A stretch of DNA of 64,000 nt from an uncultured Eggerthellaceae bacterium. Its GTDB lineage: Bacteria; Actinomycetota; Coriobacteriia; Coriobacteriales; Eggerthellaceae. Under the pieces are notes generated by a model that had not been told where the DNA came from, made no database searches, and saw only the letters and a program-made list of their open reading frames with translations. This document shows, one piece after another, positions 17,390 through 26,636 of the stretch. How positions within the stretch are numbered: position 1 is the first letter of the stretch; every line of letters starts with the position of its first letter. The position numbers and the translations under genes are program-made. The stretch is from contig CAKUFS010000003.1 of the NCBI GenBank assembly GCA_934648845.1, forward strand, positions 55,428 to 119,427. Reading direction: 5' to 3'.

Positions 17390-18820
17390 ATGAATTGCAT
17401 TTCCTTCTCTCCTAAAACCGTTGATCGAAGCGCCTATCAGGGCGAATACCTGCTTACTGCCCAGCAATCCGTCAATACTGACAGCTGGCAGACCGGATTG
17501 AACAACAACGTTTTGGTTTTGGGCTGTTCCGGCGGCGGCAAAACGCGCCATCATTTGCTACCTAACTTGCTGCAGGCTCAGGGCTCCTATATTGTGCTGG
17601 ATGGCAAAGGAACGCTGTTCAACCAGGTAGGTCCGTACTTGAAGCGTCGTGGATATCGGGTGGACCGTCTGGATTTCACCACCATGGACGGCACTGTTGG
17701 TTATGACCCGCTTGATCATGTGCGCTGGAGTTACGGTGTGCCCAACCAGCAGGATATTATTGCTATCGCTTCGGCTATTTGCCCTGTTCAAACATTTAAT
17801 TCTGACCCATTTTGGGAGCGTGCGGCGGCGAATTATCTGGCCAGCTACATTGCTTACGTGCTGGAAACGTGCGAACCGCCCCATTGCAATTTTTCGACGG
17901 TTATCAGCGTGTTCGAGGCGGCATGCGAAGGCCAAGTGGGCAAAATGTTCGACGATTTGGAGCATGAACGCCTCGACAGCTACGCCGTTTCTCTGTATCG
18001 TCGCGCTCGCTGTACTTGCGGGGCCGAGCGCATGCATTCCAGCATCATGGGCATTTTGGCGGCCAACTTGCTGCCGTTCGGTTTTCCCAGTGTGCGCGGG
18101 TCGTTTTGCCGCGAGGATCGCGTTGAGTTTTCCCGATATGGGAAGAGAAAGCGCGCGCTGTTTGTGACCATGGACGATTTGGACCAGAGTCTTTCTCCTT
18201 TGACCAGCCTTTTTATTCAGCAGGCGTTTACTAATCTGTGCGATTACGCGGACAAGAATTGCGTTGAGGGCCGTTTGCCCGTTCCCGTCCGCTTCATGCT
18301 GGACGACTTCGCTAACTTGAACCTTCCTGATTTCGACAACGTGCTTTCGGTCATCCGTAGCCGCGAAATCAGCTGCACGGTGGTTTGCCAGACGGTCAGC
18401 CAGCTTTCGGCGCGTTACGGCAGCGACGCCGCGAACGCCATTGTGGGCAACTGCGACACTCAGCTGGTTATGGCGTTTCAGGATGTTGAGACCGCTCAGT
18501 ACTTCGGGGTGCGCGCGAATCGCACTGCCAGCGCTTTGCTGGAAACGCCCCAAGGTCAGTGGTGGGTTTTTCGTCGTGGTGAGAAAGGCCAGCTCCAGGC
18601 GGCAAATCAGCTGGAATTGCATCCTGCGTACGCAGAGTACGAAGAAGCGCGGGCGGAAGGTTTCGCGCCAGAGCCGGGTTCAGGCGCAGGGTTGCGAAGC
18701 GTGGCGGACGAGGGTCCGTCGGAGGATGACGACTTCTTCGACGAAGAAGAATGCCCTTGGGATGAAGATGACTGGTGGTTTGAAGAGCTGCCTCTGGATG
18801 ATGAAAACTGCGCGGCGTAG
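17390..18820 (+). CDS. Soluble TraG/VirD4-family (T4SS coupling protein-like) ATPase
   Basis: The 476-aa protein has a Walker A motif, LGCSGGGKTRH, at about residue 45, and the TraG-type segments YIVLDGKGTLF, GYDPLDHVRW and FMLDDFANLNLPDFDNVLS (Walker B region). Coupling proteins of this family pump DNA or protein into type IV secretion channels. Unusually, no N-terminal transmembrane helices are seen, and no other conjugation genes lie nearby. The C-terminus is very acidic, with clusters EDDDFFDEEE and WDEDDWWFEEL that look like a docking tail. It forms an operon with the ClpP-like gene upstream. It could be a remnant of an integrative element or a part of a defence module. Confidence 0.85.
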   Translation: MNCISFSPKTVDRSAYQGEYLLTAQQSVNTDSWQTGLNNNVLVLGCSGGGKTRHHLLPNLLQAQGSYIVLDGKGTLFNQVGPYLKRRGYRVDRLDFTTMDGTVGYDPLDHVRWSYGVPNQQDIIAIASAICPVQTFNSDPFWERAAANYLASYIAYVLETCEPPHCNFSTVISVFEAACEGQVGKMFDDLEHERLDSYAVSLYRRARCTCGAERMHSSIMGILAANLLPFGFPSVRGSFCREDRVEFSRYGKRKRALFVTMDDLDQSLSPLTSLFIQQAFTNLCDYADKNCVEGRLPVPVRFMLDDFANLNLPDFDNVLSVIRSREISCTVVCQTVSQLSARYGSDAANAIVGNCDTQLVMAFQDVETAQYFGVRANRTASALLETPQGQWWVFRRGEKGQLQAANQLELHPAYAEYEEARAEGFAPEPGSGAGLRSVADEGPSEDDDFFDEEECPWDEDDWWFEELPLDDENCAA

Positions 18821-19088
18821 CGAAGGTGCGCACGGTGCGGCGGACGCGTAGCGGAAGCGCAACAGGGGTGCGCTCTGCGGTGGGCGCGTGGCAGCGTGCG
18901 GACGGCGCTGCGCTTGACGGCGCGCTCGTTTGCGCTCGCGCTGCGCACCGCGCATCAGTTTCGCGATTGCGGCTCGGCTTTTCCTTTAATCGGGAAGCGT
19001 CGAGCCGTTCTTCTTGAAACGACTTATAATAGGCGGCGCTGCATGAATTATCTGGTGGCGCGGATACCGAAAAACTCAAGGAATCATC

Positions 19089-20732
19089 ATGGCTTTTGAC
19101 TTCTACGATTATCTCTATAACGGCTACACGGGTGAATACCAGCTGGTCAGCGCCTTGTATCGCAACGGTTTGGATGCGGTGCGTCCGCCTGCGGATATGG
19201 GCATTGATGTGGTGTCGCTGAATCTGAAAGAGCAGCTGAAGGACCCTACTGTGGCACCCGAGACCTTCTTTTTCCAGGTCAAAACTGCTTTGACGGCGGT
19301 ACGCTTCGACGAAAAAGGACGCAGCACCGGCATTGCGGAGTTCAAGCTGAAGGAGTCCGAGGTTGAGCTTTTATGTCAGGGCGTGGGTCGCGTGCTGATG
19401 TGCTACGTGTATACGCGCGAGAATGATTCCCTAACGGATTCCTTTGAAACGCCGTTTTGCTGTTTTTGGATCGATGGCGAACGCCTGCGCACTATTTTCG
19501 ATGGCGGCGCTCTGTTTATGGCGGAAGGCGATACGAAACTTACGCTTCGCTGCAAGTTAACGCTGTCTCCCTATAAGGGCAGCCATTGGTACGCCATGGT
19601 GGTTGACTCCCAGGGCAATCAGGCGCCCGAGGGCTATCTGGGCACCATCGATTCCGATGATCAGGCGACGAGCGCATCCGACGGCGCGGACCATTACAGC
19701 GTTCGGGGCTACTTGAAATACGCGCGCGAGCGGGCTGCGGCTGCGGCGGCTGGAGCTGCTGGAGCGACGGCTGGGGCTGCGTGTGAAGCAGCGCCAGCGA
19801 CATCGGTCGCGGTAGGAAGTGCGCCTGCGCGTTTGGTTGGAACTGCGGTCGGAACAGCACTTGCGGGCGGTGCCGCCGTTCCTTCACTTGCGGGCGGTGT
19901 CGCGTCTTCGCCTGCACCTTCGCCTGCACTTGCATCAGGCGCTGCACCTGCGGCTTCGTCCGAATGCACGCTGTTTTCCGACAACGCCGAAGCTGCACGT
20001 GCCCACGTACTGGAATCCATGGAAAAGCGCGGCGTCACGCGTTTCGTGCATTTTACGGAAGTCGATAATCTGGAAAGCATCATAATGCGCGGCTTAATGC
20101 CGTTGTCCCTGATGAATGGCGTGCCGAAAGAGGAGTCTGCTCTGAAGCTCAATCGATACGAAGGTACCGATGCCATTTGCCTTTCGGTGGAGTTTCCCAA
20201 TTATCGAACGTTTTATCATCGTCGCTGCGTGGAGTCCGATAAAGCGTGGTGCGTGCTGCTTTTGGATGCCCGAAAGATTATCGAGCGTTACGAGCCGCAA
20301 TTTTACTGGACGAATGCTGCGAGCAAGTCGTTTTTGGAGCCTCGCTTCAACGAGGGAAACCGAAACGATCCTTGTTCCGCTCAGGCTTTCGACGGCATGT
20401 TTTATCAAACCGAGGCGCCTAATCGTTTCTTGACGGTCACGCCGCGCGCAGGGTTTATTCCCGATAAGTATCCAACGAATCCCCAGGCGGAGATTCAGAT
20501 TTACGACAAGATTACCCCTGATTGCATTAGCTTGGTTGTGTTCGAAGACCAAGAATCCGTGGCTCGTTATCAAGAGGCGTTTTCGTTTGGCGCGCCGGCG
20601 TGCACGGTTGATCAGTGCGAAGTGAACTACTTTGCGCCGCGCGCTGATTGGCAGGAATGGCGCGGCGAAGGCGTGTCGGACGCATCGTTAGAAGATGCAT
20701 CCGCGTCTAAAGGCGAAGACGCGTGTTCGTAG
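19089..20732 (+). CDS. Nuclease-fold (DUF4365-like) / DarT-like ADP-ribosyltransferase fusion
   Basis: The 547-aa protein has three parts. Residues 1-200 resemble the PD-(D/E)xK-fold DUF4365 family: a GEYQLVSALYRNG helix, the Asp in DMGIDVV, and FFQVKT (the QxK signature). Residues about 215-300 are an Ala/Pro/Gly-rich linker. Residues about 310-510 match DarT/DUF4433 ssDNA ADP-ribosyltransferases: RFVHFTEVDNLESIIMRGL, SVEFPNYRTFY, WTNAASKS, and the catalytic-Glu context PTNPQAEIQIYDKI. DarT enzymes modify thymidine on DNA and act as toxins or anti-phage effectors. No DarG macrodomain antitoxin gene is adjacent. CAAGGA precedes the ATG, and a TATAAT lies at 19025-19030. Confidence 0.78.
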   Translation: MAFDFYDYLYNGYTGEYQLVSALYRNGLDAVRPPADMGIDVVSLNLKEQLKDPTVAPETFFFQVKTALTAVRFDEKGRSTGIAEFKLKESEVELLCQGVGRVLMCYVYTRENDSLTDSFETPFCCFWIDGERLRTIFDGGALFMAEGDTKLTLRCKLTLSPYKGSHWYAMVVDSQGNQAPEGYLGTIDSDDQATSASDGADHYSVRGYLKYARERAAAAAAGAAGATAGAACEAAPATSVAVGSAPARLVGTAVGTALAGGAAVPSLAGGVASSPAPSPALASGAAPAASSECTLFSDNAEAARAHVLESMEKRGVTRFVHFTEVDNLESIIMRGLMPLSLMNGVPKEESALKLNRYEGTDAICLSVEFPNYRTFYHRRCVESDKAWCVLLLDARKIIERYEPQFYWTNAASKSFLEPRFNEGNRNDPCSAQAFDGMFYQTEAPNRFLTVTPRAGFIPDKYPTNPQAEIQIYDKITPDCISLVVFEDQESVARYQEAFSFGAPACTVDQCEVNYFAPRADWQEWRGEGVSDASLEDASASKGEDACS

Positions 20733-21010
20733 CGTCTGCTTTGTGGCATACGTGCTGCGCGTGTTTCTTCCTTGCGTTACGTGGCTTGGCGGGAACGTTA
20801 TGGAGCCTGTGCGCCGCGCGCAAATAGACATGGTGTGTACGCGGCCAAATTTTTCCCGCTATGAAGTGCGAAAGCAGTACAATATATAGTTACGTATATT
20901 GGTTTATTGTGCGTGGTTGCGGCGTAAGAATGCGGCAAGCGAATCGTTTCGTTCGGGGCTGCTTCTGGCGTTGCGCACGGCTGCGTTGTTTCGAAGACAA
21001 AGGACAAAAC

Positions 21011-23488
21011 ATGAAGGTATCGTTGAAGTGGCTTTCCGATTACGTGGACGTTCCTGCGGACACTAAGGCGTTTTGCGACCGCCTGGATTTGACGGGCACG
21101 GGCGTAGAAGGCGTGGAAAAGCTCGGTGCCGCTTTCGATCACGTGGTGGTTGGCCACGTTCTGACCTGCGAAGATCACCCCGATAGCGACCATATGCACG
21201 TGGTAACGGTGGATGTCGCGCAAGGCGAGCCGCTGCAAATCGTGTGCGGCGCGCCCAATATTGCCGCTGGTATCAAAGTTCCCGTTGCGTGCGTGGGCGC
21301 CCATTTGCCGGGTGATGTGAAAATCAAGAAAGGCAAGCTGCGCGGCGTGGCGTCGAACGGCATGTGCTGCTCGCAGCGTGAGCTGGGCTTTGGCTCCGAC
21401 CATGCGGGCATTTGGGTGCTTCCCGAAGACGCACCCGTGGGCATGTCCATTGCCGATTACCTGAAGCAGTCCGATACCGTGCTTGACCTGGAGATTACGC
21501 CGAATCGCCCTGACTGCCTTTCCGTGGTGGGTTTTGCGCGCGAAGTGGGCGCAATGTATCGCACGGGTCACACGAATCCAGTTCATGAAATGGCCGATAA
21601 GCTGCGGCTCGATGACTCCGGCGAAGCACTTGAGGACCTGGTGAGCATTGCGATCGAGGATGAGAAGCGTTGCCCGCGTTACGCGGCGCGCGTCATTCGC
21701 GGCGTGAAGGTGGGCCCCAGCCCCGACTGGATGGTTGAGCGTCTTGCTGCCATTGGCCAGCGCTCCATCAACAACGTGGTGGACGTGACGAATTATATCT
21801 TGTTCCTGTTCGGTCAGCCGCTTCATACGTTTGACCTGGCAAAACTGCAAAACGAGCAGGGTCATGCCGCTGTGGTTATCCGTGCGGCAAAAGAAGGCGA
21901 GCACCTGGTAACGCTTGATGGCACCGACCGTGAGCTCACGACTGATATGACGGTTATCTCCACGCCCGAGCACGGCGCTGTTGCGCTGGCGGGCGTTATG
22001 GGTGGCCTTGATTCCGAAGTGACCGAGGAAACCACCGACATCTTGCTGGAAACGGCAACGTTCGAGGCAGGTCGCACGAGCCGTACGAGCCGCAACTTGG
22101 GTCTGATCAGCGAAAGCTCTATGCGCTATGAGCGTGGCGTTGACGACCACGACATTGACATTCGTTCTGCTGCTGCGGCAGCGCTCATTGTGGAAGTTGC
22201 AGGCGGACATGTGGTGCATGCACGCTCCAACGACCAGGGCATCATCGACGAATGGCCGTGCGTAAGCGAGCCGTTCCATAACATCTTCCGCGTTAAGCGT
22301 TTCCGGGGCATGATGGGCGCCGACATTTCGCGCGAATTCGCGTGGCAGACCCTGGAGCTTTTGGGCTGCACCGTTTCTGCGACCGATGACGAAAACGTTT
22401 TGGACGTGGTGTCGCCCAGCTTCCGTCCGGACCTTGAGCGCGAGATTGACCTGTATGAAGAAGTGCTGCGCCTGTACGGCATGGATCTGATTCCGTCCAC
22501 GCTGCCGGGCGGTCGTGGTCGCTTTGCCGTTAAAACCGCAGACCAGAAGCGCACCGCATTGCTGAACGATGCCTTGCGTGCCAGTGGCATGAACGAAACC
22601 ATGACGTATTCGTTCGCCGACCCGAAAGACCTTGAGAAGCTGCGCATGGACGCAGAGAAGCTTGGCTTGGGCCAGCCGGTTGAGCTTATCAACCCCATGA
22701 GCGTGGATCAAAGCGTTATGCGCCAGAGCATTATTCCGGGGCTTCTGCGCTCGGTTTCCTACAACCAGAATCGTGGCGTGAAGAACGTGCAGCTCTACGA
22801 GATGGGCGTGGTGTTTGCGGCTGCGGAAGGCCGCAAGAAGCCGAAGGAGCGCACGAAAGTTGCGGGCGTTCTTGCAGGCGCGTTTGGCGACAAGCAGTGG
22901 AACAACGAGCCGGTGCCGTTCGATTTCTTCGATGGCAAGGGCGTTGTGGAAAACGTTTGCCGTGAGCTGGCCGTTGCCAAGCTGCGTTTCAAGGCGCTTT
23001 CCGCTGATGAAGCGCCGCATTTGCAGCCGGGCCGCGCGGCGGAAGTCGTGGCAGGCGGCACGGTGCTGGGCTGGCTGGGCGAGATTCATCCGCTGGCCGT
23101 TCAGGCGTTCGATGCCGAAGCTCCCGTGGTTGCGTTCGAGCTTGACTTGGATGCGCTGCTGAAGTCTGCCCGTCCTGCGCGCGATTACGTGGACGTTCCG
23201 GCGTTCCCGGCCGTTGCCATGGATGTGGCGTTCGTGGTGGATGAAGACGTGACGTGCGAGCGTTTGATGCAGTGCATGACGTCGGCGGCGGGCAAGATGC
23301 TGGAGAGCGCAACGCTTTTCGACGTGTATCGTGACGAGCAGCGCGTGGGCAAGGGCAAGAAGTCCATGGCGTTCAAGTTGATGTATCGCGTGCCCGACCG
23401 CACGCTGACCAGCGAAGAGGTTGAAAAGACGCACGCGAAAATGCTGAAGAAAGTCGCGGGCGCTACGGGTGCCGAGATTCGCGGATAG
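21011..23488 (+). CDS. pheT: Phenylalanyl-tRNA synthetase beta subunit
   Basis: The 825-aa protein has the full domain order: an N-terminal tRNA-binding OB fold (about 40-150), B3/B4 with NRPDCLSVVGFAREV, the B5 domain, a catalytic-like core and a C-terminal FDX-ACB anticodon-binding domain (about 735-825, starting VDVPAFPAVAMDVAF). It forms an alpha2-beta2 enzyme with PheS. The start MKVSLKWLSDYV is standard and follows AAAGGA. pheS, normally directly upstream, is absent; the accessory island of 16.8-20.7 kb lies there instead. Confidence 0.96.
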   Translation: MKVSLKWLSDYVDVPADTKAFCDRLDLTGTGVEGVEKLGAAFDHVVVGHVLTCEDHPDSDHMHVVTVDVAQGEPLQIVCGAPNIAAGIKVPVACVGAHLPGDVKIKKGKLRGVASNGMCCSQRELGFGSDHAGIWVLPEDAPVGMSIADYLKQSDTVLDLEITPNRPDCLSVVGFAREVGAMYRTGHTNPVHEMADKLRLDDSGEALEDLVSIAIEDEKRCPRYAARVIRGVKVGPSPDWMVERLAAIGQRSINNVVDVTNYILFLFGQPLHTFDLAKLQNEQGHAAVVIRAAKEGEHLVTLDGTDRELTTDMTVISTPEHGAVALAGVMGGLDSEVTEETTDILLETATFEAGRTSRTSRNLGLISESSMRYERGVDDHDIDIRSAAAAALIVEVAGGHVVHARSNDQGIIDEWPCVSEPFHNIFRVKRFRGMMGADISREFAWQTLELLGCTVSATDDENVLDVVSPSFRPDLEREIDLYEEVLRLYGMDLIPSTLPGGRGRFAVKTADQKRTALLNDALRASGMNETMTYSFADPKDLEKLRMDAEKLGLGQPVELINPMSVDQSVMRQSIIPGLLRSVSYNQNRGVKNVQLYEMGVVFAAAEGRKKPKERTKVAGVLAGAFGDKQWNNEPVPFDFFDGKGVVENVCRELAVAKLRFKALSADEAPHLQPGRAAEVVAGGTVLGWLGEIHPLAVQAFDAEAPVVAFELDLDALLKSARPARDYVDVPAFPAVAMDVAFVVDEDVTCERLMQCMTSAAGKMLESATLFDVYRDEQRVGKGKKSMAFKLMYRVPDRTLTSEEVEKTHAKMLKKVAGATGAEIRG

Positions 23489-23657
23489 AAGCGCGTGGCA
23501 AACATTGCAGTAGTTCGAGGGGCGGCCAGCGGGTCGCCCTTCTCTTTGCGGCGCGGTGGTTGTATGTGGGATGCGGCACGCCGACTCTTGCGGTTTGTCG
23601 TACCGTGCGCCTTCGCCCCCTTCGATTGTTTCCGAAGCGAAAAATGAAAAATCCTTC

Positions 23658-24040
23658 TTGCGTTTTTAATTCATAGTGATACAGTATGCGCATTGCAAAT
23701 TGAATATACCTTCAAACCGTTGAGGCGAAGATCAAACCATTCGGGCACTCACAGAGAGCGGGCGATGCTGAGAATCCCGCAGTATGCTAAATGGCAAATG
23801 GATCGCCGAGGGAAAAGGGAAAGGCTGAAAACCGTTTCGCGTGCGTGGCGCGTGCGAGCTGCGAAAAGCCGAGTATCTGGACCGTGAGCCTGCGTTAAAG
23901 GCAGATTGCGTGGTAGCGCAGTCGGAAGGGGATCTGGGTAATACCAGGTCAATAAAAGGTGGCACCGCAGGTTACAAAGCCTGTCCTTTTAAGCATTCGT
24001 CCGTTGGGCGCGTGTTTTCAAGGACAGGCTTTTTGTTTTG
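23658..24040 (+). promoter_or_regulatory. Promoter and T-box leader, probable tryptophan specifier
   Basis: TTGCGT (23658) and TACAGT (23680) with a 16-base spacer form a candidate promoter. The leader carries the AGAGAGCG stem I start, and basal stem strands CTCAC (23748-23752) and GTGAG (23884-23888). The conserved T-box bulge AAAGGTGGCACCGC lies at about 23955-23968, and a perfect 13-bp terminator pairs AAAGCCTGTCCTT (23976-23988) with AAGGACAGGCTTT (24020-24032), followed by TTTTG. A UGG triplet at 23878-23880, followed by A and next to the 3' basal strand, is the best specifier. This makes uncharged tRNA-Trp the likely inducer of the transporter downstream. Confidence 0.87.
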
Positions 24041-24168
24041 CCGAAAGTTTGCTTGCCGCAGAAAAGCGGCGGCGTGCAAGGCGGAACAAAGCAAAACCTT
24101 GACGTAACGGGAAGGCAATTCAAACGCAAGAATCTGTTCATCTGCTGAAACGAAAAGGAGAAAAGAAA

Positions 24169-24738
24169 ATGGCAGAGAAGCGTATGGTTGCGATGGAAGA
24201 AAAGAAGGGCTTTTCCGTACAGGATCTCATTTTGATTGCGGTGCTGATTGCGGCGGGCGCGGTGCTGAAACTCACGGTTTCGAGCTTCTTGACGTTTGCC
24301 GGCATGAAGCCGAATTTCATGATTGCCCTGTATTGTTTGGCCATCATCCTAACGAAGCCGAAGCCGTATCAGGCGGTTGTCATTGGTCTGTTGGTTGGTT
24401 TGGTAAGCCAGATTCCCCTGCTGAACGCAACGCCGATGGTGAATTTCGCGTCCGAGGCGCTGGGTGCGCTGGTCTGCGGGCTTTTGGTTATGGGCGCTGC
24501 GAAAATCGCCCCTGAAAGCAAGACGTGCCAGAATGTGGTGCTTCCGGTGATAATCACGTTTGTGTCCACCCTGTTTTCCGGCTATTGCTTCGCGTTGATT
24601 GTGGGTGCCGGCATCAACCACGTTGCGGTGGCGGCTGTGTTGGCCATGTACGCGCCGATGGTTTTTGGCACCGCGGCTATGAATGCGGTTGCAGCAGCAA
24701 TTCTGACCCCTGTTTTGAAGGCAGTTTTGAAGAAGTAG
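24169..24738 (+). CDS. trpP: ECF transporter substrate-binding (S) component, probably tryptophan (TrpP-like)
   Basis: The 189-aa integral membrane protein has five or six hydrophobic helices and the S-component motif IAVLIAAGAVLKL after a short charged N-terminus. The segment FLTFAGMKPNFMIALYCLAIIL and the overall size resemble the TrpP tryptophan carrier family. The T-box leader with a UGG specifier supports tryptophan. The rest of the ECF complex (two ATPases, one T component) follows in the same operon. AAGGAG lies eight bases before the ATG. The substrate is an inference from the leader and family resemblance. Confidence 0.78.
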   Translation: MAEKRMVAMEEKKGFSVQDLILIAVLIAAGAVLKLTVSSFLTFAGMKPNFMIALYCLAIILTKPKPYQAVVIGLLVGLVSQIPLLNATPMVNFASEALGALVCGLLVMGAAKIAPESKTCQNVVLPVIITFVSTLFSGYCFALIVGAGINHVAVAAVLAMYAPMVFGTAAMNAVAAAILTPVLKAVLKK

Positions 24739-24792
24739 AGCATGCTGGCTTGCTTGTGCGAGCGGTTTGAGAGCGACGGGGGCAGTGAACTC

Positions 24793-25632
24793 ATGATCGA
24801 GATTCAAGATTTGACGTTTTGCTATCGGGAAAGCGTGCAGCCGGTGCTGCGAGACATCAGCCTGAACATTCCCGATGGTCAGTTCGTGGGAATTACTGGT
24901 GCGGCTGGTTGCGGGAAAAGCTCGCTGACGTACGTGTTGAACGGCATTGTGCCGCATTGCTACCCCGGTGATTTCTACGGGAGCGTGCGCGTGGATGGCT
25001 TGGATACGTGCGAAAGCTCGTTGACCGACCTGTCGCGCCTGGTGGGAAGCGTGTGCCAGGATATCGAAAGCCAAATGGTGTCAAGCATAGTGGAAGACGA
25101 AATCCTGTACGGCTTGGAGAACTTCGCGGTGCCGCGTGAGCAAATCGAAGGGCGCATTGCGCAGGCGCTTGACGATATGGGCATTGCGGATTTGCGGCAT
25201 CGTGCGATTGCGGGATTGTCGGGCGGGCAGAAGCAGAAAGTGGCCATCGCGTCCATTCTGGCGCTGAATCCCCGTGTTTTAGTGCTTGACGAGCCCACTG
25301 CAGAGCTTGATCCCGCTAGTAGCTACAACGTGTTTTCCCTGCTCAAGCGTTATTCGCAAGAGCATGGCACCACGGTTATTGTGGTTGAGCAGAAAATCGC
25401 GCTGCTCTCTGAATTTGCCGATCGGCTTTTAATTATTGAAAACGGCGGCATTCGGTTCGATGGTGCTCCCGCCGAAGTTCTTGAGCATGCCGACGAGCTG
25501 CTTGAGATGGGTGTGAATTGTCCGCGCTCCACCAGCCTTTCGGTTGCGTTGCGTCGCCGCGGGCTGTACGCGGGCGCGGTGTGCGAAAACGTTTCTCAGG
25601 CAACGGCCATGGTAAAGGAGGTGCTGGCATGA
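24793..25632 (+). CDS. ecfA1: ECF transporter ATPase, first A subunit
   Basis: The 279-aa ABC ATPase has Walker A GAAGCGKSSL, Q-loop VCQDIESQMV, signature LSGGQKQKVAIAS and Walker B VLVLDEPTAEL. It powers uptake together with the second ATPase, the T component and the S component. The frame is open from 24742, but the family start MIEIQDLTF is at 24793. It overlaps the next gene by an ATGA junction. Confidence 0.92.
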   Translation: MIEIQDLTFCYRESVQPVLRDISLNIPDGQFVGITGAAGCGKSSLTYVLNGIVPHCYPGDFYGSVRVDGLDTCESSLTDLSRLVGSVCQDIESQMVSSIVEDEILYGLENFAVPREQIEGRIAQALDDMGIADLRHRAIAGLSGGQKQKVAIASILALNPRVLVLDEPTAELDPASSYNVFSLLKRYSQEHGTTVIVVEQKIALLSEFADRLLIIENGGIRFDGAPAEVLEHADELLEMGVNCPRSTSLSVALRRRGLYAGAVCENVSQATAMVKEVLA

Positions 25633-26636
25633 TCGAATTCAAGAACGTGAGCGCTTCGTACAGTGAAGAAGTACCCGTGCTTAAAGAGGTGAGTTTCACC
25701 ATCAACGACGGCGATTTCGTGGCGTTTGTGGGTACGAACGGTGCGGGGAAATCAACGACTATGCGCCTGTGCAACGGGTTGTTGAAGCCGGTTTCCGGCG
25801 AAGTTCTTATCGATGGTGTGCCCACCACGCAGCTGCGTGTGAGCGAGCTGGCGCGCCGCGTGGGCTTCCTTTTTCAGAATCCCGATCGGCAGATTTGCTG
25901 CGAAACGGTGCGTGACGAGCTCATGTTCAGCTTCGAAGCGCAGGGTAACGATACGCCCGAAGCACGGAAGCGCGTTGACGAAATCATCGAGTTTTTTGGG
26001 TTTGACCCCGATGCTGAGCCGTTCCTGCTGAATCGCGGCACGCGTCAGCTGCTGGCGTTGGCAAGCATTGTTGTCACGGCGCCGCCCGTGGTAATTTTGG
26101 ATGAGCCTACAACGGGGCTTGATTATCGCGAGTGCGAAAAAGTCATGGGTGTTGTGCGGTCGCTTCACGAGCAAGGAACTACGGTGATTATGGTGTGCCA
26201 CGACATGGAAGTCGTGGCGGATTTTGCGCAACGCATCATTGTTATGGCTGATGGAGGCGTTGTTGCCGATGGCCCCACGTTTGATGTTTTGCGTCAGCCC
26301 TTGGTGTTGCAGCGTGCGAGTCTGATTCCGCCGCAGATTGTGGACATTGCGCTGCGGCTTGCGGCGGGCGCGGGTGGCGGCATCGGCTCATCGTCGGGTA
26401 CAGGCGGTGGCGCGGGTGTGGCTGCGGGTGTGGCTGCGGGTGCGAACGCACTGGCTGGCACGGGTGTGGCTGTGGGCGTGGATGCTGGTATGGGTGCGGG
26501 TGGCGCTACGAGCGCGGCATCGTCCGCTGCCTTCGCCCGGGTCTGCGCGGCGAACACGTTGGACCAAATGGTTGAGGCCATTGAGGCGGCAGTTGCTTTG
26601 AAGCTAAGCGGCAACCAGAAGGGAAGTGAGCAGTAA
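25629..26636 (+). CDS. ecfA2: ECF transporter ATPase, second A subunit, degenerate signature
   Basis: The 335-aa protein has Walker A GTNGAGKSTTM and Walker B VVILDEPTTGLD. The signature helix reads LNRGTRQLLALA instead of LSGGQ-type, so ATP hydrolysis at one of the two composite sites may be weakened, as in asymmetric ABC pairs. The C-terminal 75 residues or so include a Gly/Ala/Val-rich low-complexity stretch not normal for the family. AAAGGAG precedes the ATG, which overlaps the stop of the upstream ATPase gene. Confidence 0.9.
   Translation: MIEFKNVSASYSEEVPVLKEVSFTINDGDFVAFVGTNGAGKSTTMRLCNGLLKPVSGEVLIDGVPTTQLRVSELARRVGFLFQNPDRQICCETVRDELMFSFEAQGNDTPEARKRVDEIIEFFGFDPDAEPFLLNRGTRQLLALASIVVTAPPVVILDEPTTGLDYRECEKVMGVVRSLHEQGTTVIMVCHDMEVVADFAQRIIVMADGGVVADGPTFDVLRQPLVLQRASLIPPQIVDIALRLAAGAGGGIGSSSGTGGGAGVAAGVAAGANALAGTGVAVGVDAGMGAGGATSAASSAAFARVCAANTLDQMVEAIEAAVALKLSGNQKGSEQ

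Noticed and set aside
20798..23434. 878-codon open frame on the minus strand opposite pheT
   Set aside because: pheT is certain on the plus strand; the antisense frame is His/Arg-rich and matches no family.
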